From: Pectinatus cerevisiiphilus
GTDB lineage: Bacteria; Bacillota; Negativicutes; Selenomonadales; Selenomonadaceae
DNA length: 64,000 nucleotides
Direction: 5' to 3'
Assembly: GCF_004341685.1 (NCBI RefSeq)
Contig: NZ_SMAA01000001.1
Location: 62,001 to 126,000 of the forward strand
The notes under the pieces are model-generated. The model ran no database searches. It saw only the letters and a list, made by a program, of their open reading frames with translations, and had not been told where the DNA came from. Below, one piece after another: positions 45,012-54,131 of this stretch. The translations under genes and the position numbers were made by a program. The first letter of the stretch is position 1. Every line of letters starts with the position of its first letter.

Positions 45012-46382
45012 TTAATCGGTCATTTTCAGACCGCATTTTTCCATGAGTTTTTTTGCTTCTACGTATTGGGCAATCCCTTTGGCAACCAGCTTGGCATCCT
45101 TCATGGCCTTTACTACGGTAGCGGGGCCGTTTACCACATCTCCACCGGAGAATACACCGCTGCGCATGCTCATACCGTAAGGTATATCGCGTGTTTTTAC
45201 ATAGCCGGCTTTATCTACTTCGATACCTTTGGTAGAACCTATGATACGGCTGGCAGGTCTTTGGCCGATGGCAATAATAACCTTATTGGCAGGGAGAATG
45301 GTAGTTTTGTCTGTTGGCATTAACTCTTTTGTTTCACCGGGATCATCAATTACGCGGCAGAGTACACCTGTGACGAAATATTCACCAATTAATTCGACAG
45401 GGCTGCGCAGGGATATAAATTTTACGCCTTCTTCGCGTGCCATTGCTACTTCAGAGGCAAGAGCCGCTATATGGCTTTCCCGATCTCGGTTGATGATTGT
45501 AACGGAGGCAGCTTCCCGCCGGACAGCCGTACGGGCAGCATCAATGGCAGTATTACCGGCACCGATGATGACAACATTATCACCGTTATGGATAGGTACT
45601 TCTATAGGATCAATGCTTCCTTGGTTGGCTAGTTCGACCATCTGTAAAAAATAGGTAGCCTGTACTACACCGGGCAATTTTGTGCCGGGCAGAGGAAGAG
45701 ATTTTGCCAATGCGTTGCCGGTGCCGATAAAAATAGCATCAAAACCCTGTTCAAATAAATTGTCGAGGGTAAGGTTGGGACCGATCATTGTATTAAGCCT
45801 AAATTTTACACCAAGATTTTCTATCTTTTTTACTTCACGGCGTACGACCTGTTTGGGCAGACGAAATTCTGGGATGCCGTACATTAAAACACCACCAGCT
45901 TCCTGCTGGGCATCAAATACTGTTACAGAAAATCCCATTTTGGCTAAATCCCCGGCGACAGTGAGGCCGGCAGGGCCTGAACCGATAACAGCGATCTGTC
46001 CACTTTTCTTTTCTTTGATGACGGCTGGTGTCAGGACGAGTTCGCCGTCCATATCAGCGATAAAGCGTTCGATTTTGCCGACTTTAATGCCTTTGTTTTG
46101 TTTGTTTAATATACAAGAGCCTTCGCATTGTTTTTCATGTGGACAGACGCGCCCGCACACTGCGGGGAGATTGCTGCGTTTAGCTATGATAGTACTGGCG
46201 GTGCCTAGGTTGCCGTGCGCCATTGCTTCTATAAAATCAGGAATTTCATTTTCGATTGGGCAACCCATACGGCAATGTGGTTTTGCGCAATGCAGGCAGC
46301 GTTTTGCTTCTATTATTGCTTCGCGAAGAGTAAAACCTGCCGGATCATATTCAATGAATCTTTCTAAATTTTCCAAAATCAT
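45012..46382 (-). CDS. gltA: GltA-like NAD(P)H-dependent glutamate synthase small subunit homologue
   Basis: A 456-residue iron-sulfur flavoprotein. The N-terminal domain holds two cysteine sets (CLHCAKPHCRMGC and CGRVCPHEKQCEGSC) for [4Fe-4S] clusters. FAD binding starts at IAVIGSGPAGLTVAGDLAKMG and NAD(P)H binding at VVIIGAGNTAIDAARTAVR. The usual partners, a large glutamate synthase subunit or the NfnA/SudB flavin subunit, are missing next to it. It may therefore work as a stand-alone or NfnB-like oxidoreductase. Confidence 0.88.
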   Translation of the reverse strand: MILENLERFIEYDPAGFTLREAIIEAKRCLHCAKPHCRMGCPIENEIPDFIEAMAHGNLGTASTIIAKRSNLPAVCGRVCPHEKQCEGSCILNKQNKGIKVGKIERFIADMDGELVLTPAVIKEKKSGQIAVIGSGPAGLTVAGDLAKMGFSVTVFDAQQEAGGVLMYGIPEFRLPKQVVRREVKKIENLGVKFRLNTMIGPNLTLDNLFEQGFDAIFIGTGNALAKSLPLPGTKLPGVVQATYFLQMVELANQGSIDPIEVPIHNGDNVVIIGAGNTAIDAARTAVRREAASVTIINRDRESHIAALASEVAMAREEGVKFISLRSPVELIGEYFVTGVLCRVIDDPGETKELMPTDKTTILPANKVIIAIGQRPASRIIGSTKGIEVDKAGYVKTRDIPYGMSMRSGVFSGGDVVNGPATVVKAMKDAKLVAKGIAQYVEAKKLMEKCGLKMTD

Positions 46383-46461
46383 CTTCCTTTGCGAATTTTT
46401 TTACTAAAATTACTTAATATTATAACATTTTTCTATTATTGATAAAAATAAAGATAAACTA

Positions 46462-46493
46462 AGCATGTATAAATATAAGTTATTATACATGCT
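46462..46493 (-). terminator. Possible weak terminator of the two-component operon
   Basis: An 11-bp perfect stem (46462-46472 with 46483-46493), followed on the minus strand by a broken T-rich tail. It lies shortly after the histidine kinase stop codon. Confidence 0.45.
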
Positions 46494-46508
46494 CGGTTTA
46501 TTCGCTCA

Positions 46509-48085
46509 TTATTCGCTTAGGATAGATAAATTTTGGAAAACAAAAGTGAATACAGATCCTTCATTGGGGACACTGTTGACTTTGATATCAATACCGTGAC
46601 GCATGGCTATTTGTTTAGCGATAGCAAGCCCCAGGCCGGTGCCTTTCTTGTTGCGTTCATTGTCTACTTTGTGAAAGCGGTCGAAGATATGTGGTAATAT
46701 ATCAGGACTTATACCACAGCCGTTGTCTGTTATTTTAAGCAGGGCCAGCTGGTCGTCAAGGCACAGTTGCAGCTTTATTTCACCGCCTGGTTCAGAGAAT
46801 TTTATGGCATTATCCAAAACGACCATGATCATTTGCCGTAGTCGACCGTAATCGCCAGTCATTTCTGCGGGCGGCAGGGTCAGCTCAGTTAGAATATGAA
46901 TATGTTTTGCTGCGGCAAATGGACGCATTGCCCGTGCGGCATCACTTATGAGGTCATTTAGGATAAATTTGGACATTTCAATTTTGAAATCAGGATTTTG
47001 CAACTTGGATAATTCCAGCATATCATTGACAAGACGTTCCAGATAAATGGTTTCGTTCAGCATTTGCTGGTGGTATTCTTTTTGCATGGTTTCATCTTTT
47101 ATGACACCGCTGGTAAGTGCTTCTAAAGAAGCGCGTAAAACAGCTACCGGTGTTCTTAGTTCATGGGAAACATTGGCGGTAAAAATGCGTCTGGCCTTGT
47201 CCAAACGACCGCTTTCTTTAGCAGCCTCATCTAATTTTACAGCCATTTGGTCAAAGGAAGAGGCCAGTTCACCTATTTCATCTGATTGATGGATATTGGT
47301 TTTAATATTGTATTTACCATCAGCAATGGCGAGCACCATTTTCTTCATTTTTCGCAACGGCTCGGTACAATAATACGAAACGAGAAGTGAGGCGGGCAGG
47401 GCAATCATCATAGCAAAAAGGGAACTTATGATTAAAAGCCTGATGGCATAGTGGATGGAATTGTTCATTTCATTGATAGGCGAATGCATTGAAACTGCAC
47501 CTACATAGCTGCCGTCAGCACCCTTTATCGGTGCCGCTGCTGTGGTGGCAGGGGTACCGAGAACACCGCTAAAGCTGTCCGCTACCACAATATTTCCTTG
47601 GAGGGCCTCATTTATAACGTCGACGCCACCCGGTGGCAATTCATTGTATTGCACTGGCCGGTGATGGCGGTTATTGCTTATTAAAAATTGATGGTTATCA
47701 TTTATTATCCATATATCGGACATATCCATTCTGTTCAATAGTTTTATATAGTAAACAAGTGCCTTATAATAAGGAATTGCAGTATCGGACATATTTCTGC
47801 CCATATGCATGCCCATATGTTTGTTATGGGGATTTGGCGATGTATTATTGTTATCATCATTGTCATCTGATTTGGAGGAGTCTTGCTGTGCATCAGAGGT
47901 ATCATTTTGGATGAAGAGACTGATGGTATTGGCTATCGTGCCTACTTTTTCCCGCAAGTCAGTGCGGCGTAATTCGACCGTTTGTTTATTGAAAAAAAAG
48001 TAAAAAAGCCATTAATTATAAGCATGAAAATGAAAAGAACCGCGGTAAAAAATGCAAATAATTTATAAACAATCTTATTCTTCAT
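46509..48085 (-). pseudogene. Sensor histidine kinase, frameshifted at a T8 run
   Basis: Reading from ATG 48085, which overlaps the response-regulator end by 11 bases, gives an N-terminal membrane helix (MKNKIVYKLFAFFTAVLFIF) but hits a stop after the run at 47992-47999 (T8 on the coding strand). The remaining 482 codons, in the next frame, encode a sensor domain, a second helix, HAMP, the H-box FTANVSHELRTP and the ATPase boxes NAIKFS, DNGCGI and GTGLGLAI. One extra T would restore a 525-residue kinase. The outer domain has a Met/His-rich HNKHMGMHMGRNM patch suggesting metal sensing. Confidence 0.85.
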
Positions 48086-48766
48086 TTTCGGCAGTTTCAA
48101 ATTTATACCCCACTCCCCAAACAGTTTTAATCATTTTACCATAAATGCTTTTGGCATTCAGCTTGGCGCGCAGCCGTTTGATATGTGAATCAACTGTTCG
48201 GGTATCACCAAAGTAATCATATCCCCAAATACTGTCAAGTAGATTATCGCGGGAAAAAACTTTACCATAATTGGAAGCAAGGAGCCATAAAAGCTCTATT
48301 TCTTTTTTGGTAAGCGATATATCCTTATCATCAACGGTGACAGTATAGCTGTCTAAATCAATTTGCAAACTATCATATTTTAGCATATTTTTTTGTCCGG
48401 CAGTGGTGTCCATACGACGCAGCACAGCTCTGACCCTGGCCATTACCTCCGCAGGGGAAAAGGTTTTACTATATAATCATCGGCACCGATGTCAAGTCCC
48501 ATTATACGTTCAAAATCTTCACCGCGTGCTGTTATCATTATCACAGGAACATTTGATGTTTTTCTTATGTCCCGGCATACAGCGAAACCGTCTTTTTTAG
48601 GCATCATGATGTCGAGTAGAATAATATCGAGTTTTTCTTTATTAAAGAGAGAAGAAGCAGCTTCTCCGTCGGCAGCAAAGAAGACATTAAAGCCCTCTTG
48701 TTTTGCATATTCGCCAAGAACGACAGCTATTTGTTTGTTGTCCTCTGCTATGAGCATGTTTTTCAT
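48075..48766 (-). pseudogene. OmpR-family response regulator, frameshifted between domains
   Basis: ATG 48766 (AAGGAAGG upstream) begins a receiver domain with the phospho-acceptor in IILLDIMMPKKDG and the conserved lysine in DDYIVKPF. Just after KPF the frame breaks at 48454-48461 (TTTTCCCC on the coding strand). The next frame continues with SPAEV-MARVRAVLRR and a complete winged-helix domain (WGYDYFGDTRTVDSHIKRLR). One additional base gives 230 residues, exactly the family length. The final codons overlap the kinase start. Confidence 0.87.
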
Positions 48767-49112
48767 AATAAATCCTTCCTTTATACGTGAAACGACTGTT
48801 TTCCCCACTGCCATATAAGGTATTGCACCAATAAAAGGATGGGAGCAAGGGTAAGAATATCGGACAGTCAGTGTATAATTTTTTCAAATCAAGTTTAGAA
48901 AACCATTATTGAAAATTAAAGTTACATTATATTTTACTGCAATAAATTCTCATTTGGTACTTTTATAAGCTTATTTATGCTATATTATAGTAAATAAATT
49001 TGTTTTTTTTATGTTATAGAATATTTATTTATGCGATTAATTTAGAGGCGTTGGAACCTATAAAAACAGCAATTGGGCGAATTTACATAAATACAGAAAT
49101 TTTGCCACAGAT

Positions 49113-49140
49113 TTGTCATACTTTATTGATAATATATAAT
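49113..49140 (+). promoter_or_regulatory. Promoter of the DUF2680-like gene
   Basis: TTGTCA (49113-49118), 16-base spacer, TATAAT (49135-49140). The 48767-49232 gap between this gene and the response regulator otherwise shows AT-rich DNA with no gene. Confidence 0.6.
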
Positions 49141-49232
49141 TGTTGTTAAGAAAAAAATTAAGATTGTAAAGAATGATCTATAAAATATTGAAGTTAAAAA
49201 TCAATTGAATTTTAGGAGGGAAAAATAATTTT

Positions 49233-49505
49233 ATGAAAAGTAAAAAGATGATCGTAGCAGTATGTGCTGCACTGGCAATTGGCATGGCATCTATCACGGC
49301 TTTTGCGGCAACAGCCAGAGAAACTGGCAGAGCAGGTATTGTGGCCGAACTGACAGACCGGAGTGTAAACAGCGTTTTACAGGAAAGCTACCAACAGAAT
49401 AAATCGTTTGCACAGATTGCTGATGAAGCTGGGAAATTAAGTGATTTTCAAAAAATAGAATCAGTCCAGAAAAATAATTTTTTAAAACCAGCGGATTTAC
49501 GCTGA
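49233..49505 (+). CDS. Small secreted protein, DUF2680-like
   Basis: A 90-residue protein with a signal peptide (MKSKKMIVAVCAALAIGMAS to the AFAA region, cleavage near residue 27) and a short mature helix-rich part containing VAELTDRSVNSVLQESYQQNKSFAQIADEAGKL in segments, similar to the repeat seen in DUF2680 proteins. The function is unknown. It is divergent from the two-component genes and could be their target, as envelope-stress proteins often are. AGGAGGG precedes the ATG. Confidence 0.68.
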   Translation: MKSKKMIVAVCAALAIGMASITAFAATARETGRAGIVAELTDRSVNSVLQESYQQNKSFAQIADEAGKLSDFQKIESVQKNNFLKPADLR

Positions 49506-49565
49506 GAATTAACATATAAAAATTCACTGCTAAAAATTTTTCAGGAATAAAAACACCCACAATGC

Positions 49566-49594
49566 TTGACAATTAGATGGAAATAAAATATTAT
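49566..49594 (+). promoter_or_regulatory. Promoter of trxA-trxB
   Basis: TTGACA (49566-49571), 17-base spacer, TATTAT (49589-49594), about 39 bases before the trxA start codon. Confidence 0.75.
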
Positions 49595-49632
49595 ATAGTT
49601 ACTAAGATATACATTGTGAGGAGGAGTTCATT

Positions 49633-49965
49633 ATGGCTATAATACATGCAGATAAAGAACTTTTTGATAAAATGATAGCGGATAAAAAGACTTTTTTGGT
49701 AGATTTTTTTGCAACATGGTGCGGTCCCTGCAAAATGCTGGGACGTGTTATCGAAAACATCGATAATAAAGGTGAATTACCTGTAGATATCGTTAAAGTT
49801 GATATTGATCAGGAACCTGAATTGGCACAAAAATATGATGTTAGTGTCGTTCCTACACTTTACTTTATTGCCAATGGAGAAGCCAAGGGAAATATGAGCG
49901 GCTTCGTGGCGGAAAATGTGCTTATGCCAAAATTGAAAGATTTGGCAGCGCAAAATGTTGAGTGA
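49633..49965 (+). CDS. trxA: Thioredoxin
   Basis: A 110-residue dithiol protein. The redox motif WCGPC is at residues 29-33, and the cis-proline region VVPTLYF follows at about 75. It reduces disulfides in ribonucleotide reductase, peroxiredoxins and others. GAGGAG precedes the ATG. It overlaps or abuts trxB, forming a self-contained thioredoxin system. Confidence 0.96.
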   Translation: MAIIHADKELFDKMIADKKTFLVDFFATWCGPCKMLGRVIENIDNKGELPVDIVKVDIDQEPELAQKYDVSVVPTLYFIANGEAKGNMSGFVAENVLMPKLKDLAAQNVE

Positions 49966-49969
49966 TGCT

Positions 49970-50908
49970 ATGGAAAACAGTAATATTTATGATATCGTAG
50001 TAGTTGGCGGCGGCCCGGCAGGTATGACTGCCGCTATCTATGCCAGCAGGGCAGGTTTGCGGACTGCTGTTTTAGAGGCTGACGCTCCAGGCGGAAAGCT
50101 TGTAAAAACCTTTGCTATTGAAAATTGGCCAGGTGTCAAATCAATAAATGGTGCTGATCTGGCTTGGTCTATGTATGAACAGACTACAGCTTTGGGGCCA
50201 GAATATATTTTCGCTGAAGCCGCTGACATAGAAGACCATGGTGCAGTGAAGACTGTATTGTGTAAAGATGGCAGCAGCTATAATACTCGTGTGGTAATAA
50301 TAGCATCGGGAACGGTTGAAAGACTTATGCATATACCGGGTGAGCAGGAAATGATAGGTAAAGGTATCAGTTTCTGCGCCGTATGTGATTCGGCGTTCTA
50401 TAAAAATGAAGATGTTATCATTGTCGGCGGTGGTAATTCTGCTCTGGAAGAATCTGTTTATCTTACAAGGGTTGTAAAGAAAATTACCATTGTCATCAGA
50501 CGTGATGTTTTTCGTGCTGATGAAGTTATCCAGAAAAAAGTTTTGGCTAATGATAAGATAGAAGTTATTAGGAATAAACTTCCACAGGAAGTATTGATAA
50601 AGGATAATAAAGTAGCAGGACTCAAGGTCAAAGATGCCAAAACCGGTGAGCTTACCGATATTTATGCAAAAGGAATTTTTCCTTATATTGGTAATGATCC
50701 AGTTACACAGTTTGCCAAAAAACTTGGTATTACTGATGAAAATGGTTATATTTTGGCCGATGAAAATATGCAGACAAAGGTCAAGGGAATATATGGAGCC
50801 GGCGATGTTTGTAAGAAATTTTTGCGGCAGATTGTGACTGCGGTTAGCGATGGTGCTATTGCAGCACAGTCCGCGGGAAAATATATAGAGTCATTGCAGG
50901 AATCCTAA
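49970..50908 (+). CDS. trxB: Thioredoxin reductase
   Basis: A 312-residue FAD/NADPH flavoenzyme that reduces TrxA. FAD motif VVVGGGPAGMTAAIYASRAG at the N-terminus, active-site disulfide CAVC (in SFCAVCDSAFYKN), NADPH motif VGGGNSALEESVYL and C-terminal YGAGDVCKKFLRQIVTAVSDG are intact. ATG 49970 is preferred by homology; an ATG at 49955 would overlap trxA by 11 bases. Translation is probably coupled. Confidence 0.95.
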   Translation: MENSNIYDIVVVGGGPAGMTAAIYASRAGLRTAVLEADAPGGKLVKTFAIENWPGVKSINGADLAWSMYEQTTALGPEYIFAEAADIEDHGAVKTVLCKDGSSYNTRVVIIASGTVERLMHIPGEQEMIGKGISFCAVCDSAFYKNEDVIIVGGGNSALEESVYLTRVVKKITIVIRRDVFRADEVIQKKVLANDKIEVIRNKLPQEVLIKDNKVAGLKVKDAKTGELTDIYAKGIFPYIGNDPVTQFAKKLGITDENGYILADENMQTKVKGIYGAGDVCKKFLRQIVTAVSDGAIAAQSAGKYIESLQES

Positions 50909-50954
50909 ATATGTACTTGGCAATAAGGGTATAAAGAATAATTGTTTTGCAACC

Positions 50955-50990
50955 AAAAGCCCCGGTGATTTTTCACCGGGGCTTTTAGCT
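50955..50990. terminator. Bidirectional terminator between trxB and bioB
   Basis: A 14-bp perfect GC-rich stem (50955-50968 with 50973-50986) with a 4-base loop, placed between convergent genes. Confidence 0.88.
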
Positions 50991-51059
50991 GCAAAAATAT
51001 ATGTTAATTATTATGGAGAGGAATATCGTAAAATATTCAATGGAAGATAGGCCACGCTG

Positions 51060-52046
51060 TCAGCAAACTGGACAGTATTCTTTATTAGTAAGGCCAAGCC
51101 GTTCCAACATTTGCATATCTTCGTGGATCGTTGTACCAGAGGTAGTCAGCATATTACCCGTAATGGAAGCGGAGGCACCGCCGATTAAAGCTGTTTCACC
51201 ATTGCCAGGCAAGAGTTTGCGGCCGGCTGCAAGACGGATATTCGCTTCAGGATTGATAAAGCGGAAAAATGCTATGGTTCGCAAAACATCCTTGGCATTG
51301 AGTTGTGGTAGATTTTCTAGTGGTGTCCCTTTGATAGGCATAAGAGCATTTACAGGTATGGATTGGATACCGAGCTCAGCAAGGCTTACAGCCATGTCAA
51401 GTCTGTCTTCCCAAGATTCGCCCATACCGATTATACCGCCTGAGCAGACACAGAGTCCTTCTGCTTGGGCTATTTTGATAGTGCGGATTTTGTCATCGTA
51501 AGTATGGGTGGTGCAAATATGTGGGAAGAAACGCCGCGATGTTTCGATATTGTGATGATAGCTGCTGACACCCGCCTGATGGAGCAGATGAAATTGTTCG
51601 GCTGTGAGGAAACCATGTGAAGCACATAGATCTATATGCAATTCTTTATGCATTTGTTTATAAGTGTCAAGGATATGGGCAAAAGCTTTACCAGTAACGG
51701 TTCTTCCTGAAGTTACTATGGAGAAGCGATTTACGCCAGCCTGCTCATTTGCACGGGCGTTATCTATGATGGTGTCTTTGTCTAAGAGATCGTATTCTTC
51801 TATACCAGTATGATGGCAGCCTGCCTGCGCACAGTATTTGCAATCTTCACTGCAACGGCCGCTGCGCCCGTTTATTATAGTACATAGATCAATATGATTA
51901 CCGCAAAAATGCTTTTGCAGTATTTGGGCATCATTTTGCAGTTCTTCAAGCGGTGCAGTAAGGAATACGGAAAAATCTTGGCCACGTTTTAGACGATATC
52001 CCTTAATAATCTTTTCTGTGAGTTCGGCAAGCAGTAAATTTGACAT
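51060..52046 (-). CDS. bioB: Biotin synthase
   Basis: A 328-residue radical-SAM enzyme that inserts sulfur into dethiobiotin. The cluster motif C65-x3-C69-x2-C72 sits in GRCSEDCKYCAQ; further family stretches are NRFSIVTSGRT, YHHNIETS, CSGGIIGMGE and LAAGRKLLPGNGE. GGAGAGGG precedes the ATG. No other biotin gene is adjacent. It has its own consensus promoter overlapped by a palindrome (separate entry). Confidence 0.96.
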   Translation of the reverse strand: MSNLLLAELTEKIIKGYRLKRGQDFSVFLTAPLEELQNDAQILQKHFCGNHIDLCTIINGRSGRCSEDCKYCAQAGCHHTGIEEYDLLDKDTIIDNARANEQAGVNRFSIVTSGRTVTGKAFAHILDTYKQMHKELHIDLCASHGFLTAEQFHLLHQAGVSSYHHNIETSRRFFPHICTTHTYDDKIRTIKIAQAEGLCVCSGGIIGMGESWEDRLDMAVSLAELGIQSIPVNALMPIKGTPLENLPQLNAKDVLRTIAFFRFINPEANIRLAAGRKLLPGNGETALIGGASASITGNMLTTSGTTIHEDMQMLERLGLTNKEYCPVC

Positions 52047-52129
52047 ATATTCCCTCTCCTAAAAACAAATGGCAGTATTACAAACGTGCTGTCAGGATAA
52101 TTTTGCCCGATAATGGGTTTTAAAAAAGC

Positions 52130-52171
52130 TTGTATGCATACAATTATATTTTAGATTGAAATATATGTCAA
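52130..52171 (-). promoter_or_regulatory. bioB promoter with overlapping palindromic operator
   Basis: A full-consensus promoter: TTGACA (52171-52166), 17-base spacer, TATAAT (52148-52143). Directly downstream, a perfect 14-bp palindrome TTGTATGCATACAA (52143-52130) covers the expected start site. A repressor bound here would occlude RNA polymerase. It does not resemble the classical BirA box (TTGTTAACC half sites about 15 bases apart). Confidence 0.8.
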
Positions 52172-52207
52172 CTTAATTATTTATATAGTTAACGATGAAC
52201 TGCTATT

Positions 52208-53391
52208 TTAAATATTTTTAGAGGCAAGTGCATTTTGCAGGCGATGCAGGGCATCCTCTAGAACAGTTGTCGGGCAAGCGAGGTTGATCCTTTCAAAGCC
52301 TTCGCCTTCCTTGCCGAAAATATAACCTTCATCAAAGAAGATAAGAGCTTTTCGGGTCATAAAGAATTCCAAATCTTTTTTGTTCATGCCAAGGCTGCGG
52401 CAATTCCACCATTGTAAATATGTTCCTTCCAAGTTAGTAATTTTTATTTGGGGTATATTTTTTTCTATGAAATCGGCACAGAGTTTTTTATTTTGGCTAA
52501 GCAGGTTGATAAATTCGTCTAACCATGCTTCACATTTATTGTATGCTAGTTCACACGCCTTGTAGCCAAGTGCATTTAATGCGCCATAGCCGGCTTTAAG
52601 GGCAGTCTTAGTAAATTTATGCCGAATATCATCATTCTTGATGATGATATTGGATACTTGTAGTCCGGCAAGATTGAAGGTTTTGCTTGGTGCAGTGCAG
52701 ATTAGGCAGTTATCAGCAGCTTCTGTGCTAAGGGTGGCCAAAGTGGTATGTTTAAAACCGGGCAGGATGATGTCGGAGTGTATTTCGTCAGCGACAAGTA
52801 AGACGTCATTTTTTAAACATATGTCGACGACTTTGCGCAGTTCTTCTTTTGTCCAGACTCTGCCTACCGGATTATGGGGACTGCATAAAATCAAGAGATG
52901 GGTTTGTTTGTCACGCGCTTTTTTTCCAGATCATCAAAGTCAATATGGTAAGTACCGTCATTATAAATTAACGGGTTTTCTATTACCTGGCGGTCGTTTT
53001 GCAGGATGGCGCGGTAAAAAGGATAGTATACGGGTGGCATAACAATAACGCCATCCCCTTCTTGGGTGAAAGCACGGACTGCATTAAAAATAGCCGGAAC
53101 AACTCCCGGTGAGGAGATAATCCACTGTGGGTCTATTTTAAAATCATGGCGCCGCAGCATCCAGCTGCATACTGCCCGCAGGTAGTTGTCTGTGGGGATG
53201 GTGTAGCCGAGGATGTTCTGGGAAAGATACTCCTGCAGGCCGGTGACTATTTCCGGTGCGGTGGGCAGTTCCATATCCGCCACGGATAGAGGGATGATTG
53301 TGTCAGGAACCTGCGGATAGTTCTTTTTCATGGCTGCCCATTTTGCTGAGCCAGAATTTTTTCTGTCAGGACTAGTCGAAAAATCGTACAT
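52208..53391 (-). pseudogene. PatB/MalY-type C-S lyase aminotransferase, frameshifted at an A7 run
   Basis: The 5' part (53391-52891) encodes YDFSTSPDRKNSGSAKW and DTIIPLSVADMELPTAP, the usual start of MalY/PatB cystathionine beta-lyases. After DDLEKK the frame breaks at 52919-52925 (A7 on the coding strand). The 3' part, in the next frame, continues LLILCSPHNPVGRVWTKEEL and includes the PLP lysine in APSKTFNLAGLQ and a full C-terminus. One more A gives 394 residues, the family length. The enzyme would release homocysteine, pyruvate and ammonia from cystathionine. Confidence 0.88.
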
Positions 53392-53835
53392 ATAAGATAC
53401 CTTCTTTGCTTAAATAATTTAGAAAATAGATATACCGGATTAGAGCTGCCCTTTATTAATAGGAAATGATTTGTTTTAGAAGCTTGCCTGGATAGAAATT
53501 CATTTATAATAGTTTACTATTTTTGGACGGCTTTTTCTATATGCTTGGCGGGATATAATTGTAATACTATTTAATTGTGGTAACGATAAGAAAAAAAATT
53601 ATTTAATTTCATTTACAAATATTAAATGTGTTTTGTATGTTAAAAAACCCGCAAAACCACATTAATCACAATTAAATAAAAGATTAAATTAAAATAAGCA
53701 CAAATATCATGTTAAATAATTATATACTTTATGTAAATTTATGCTGGTAATTTTTCATTCTATTCGGTATAATTTAAGAAGTGCAGTCTAACTGCTATAA
53801 ATTCAATTTTTTTTAGATAAAAGGGGATATGACTC
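53392..53835. other. Intergenic region upstream of ptsH
   Basis: No gene is seen. Two 12-bp inverted copies, TATTTAATTGTG (53568-53579) and CACAATTAAATA (53668-53679), lie 88 bases apart; GTGGT and ACCAC segments lie near them. A TATAAT-like -10 is seen near 53768, just ahead of the ptsH leader, without a good -35. Confidence 0.4.
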
Positions 53836-54099
53836 ATGGAAAAAACATTAACTATCGAAAACAAAACAGGCTTGCATGCACGTCCTGCATCAATGTTTGT
53901 ACAAACAGCAAACAAGTTTAAAGCTAAAATTAAATTAACAGCTAAAGGAAAGACCGTAGATGCTAAAAGCATTCTTATGATTATGAGCCTTGGCTTGCAA
54001 CAAGGTACAGATGTTACCATTAGCGCTGAAGGTGAAGATGCACAGGCATCTCTTGATGCATTGACAGAACTTGTAAAATCTAAGTTCGGCGAAGATTAA
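53836..54099 (+). CDS. ptsH: HPr phosphocarrier protein
   Basis: An 87-residue sugar-phosphotransferase carrier. His14 in GLHARPAS accepts phosphate from Enzyme I; Ser45 in DAKSILMIMSLG matches the serine phosphorylated by HPr kinase in Bacillota, linking it to catabolite repression. AAAAGGGGA precedes the ATG. It starts the ptsHI operon, 32 bases ahead of ptsI. Confidence 0.96.
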   Translation: MEKTLTIENKTGLHARPASMFVQTANKFKAKIKLTAKGKTVDAKSILMIMSLGLQQGTDVTISAEGEDAQASLDALTELVKSKFGED

Positions 54100-54131
54100 T
54101 ATTTATCACAAAGCCCCAAGGAGGTCTATTG

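Noticed and set aside
45682-46407. 241-codon plus-strand open frame within the GltA-like gene
   Set aside because: Antisense shadow; no family resemblance.
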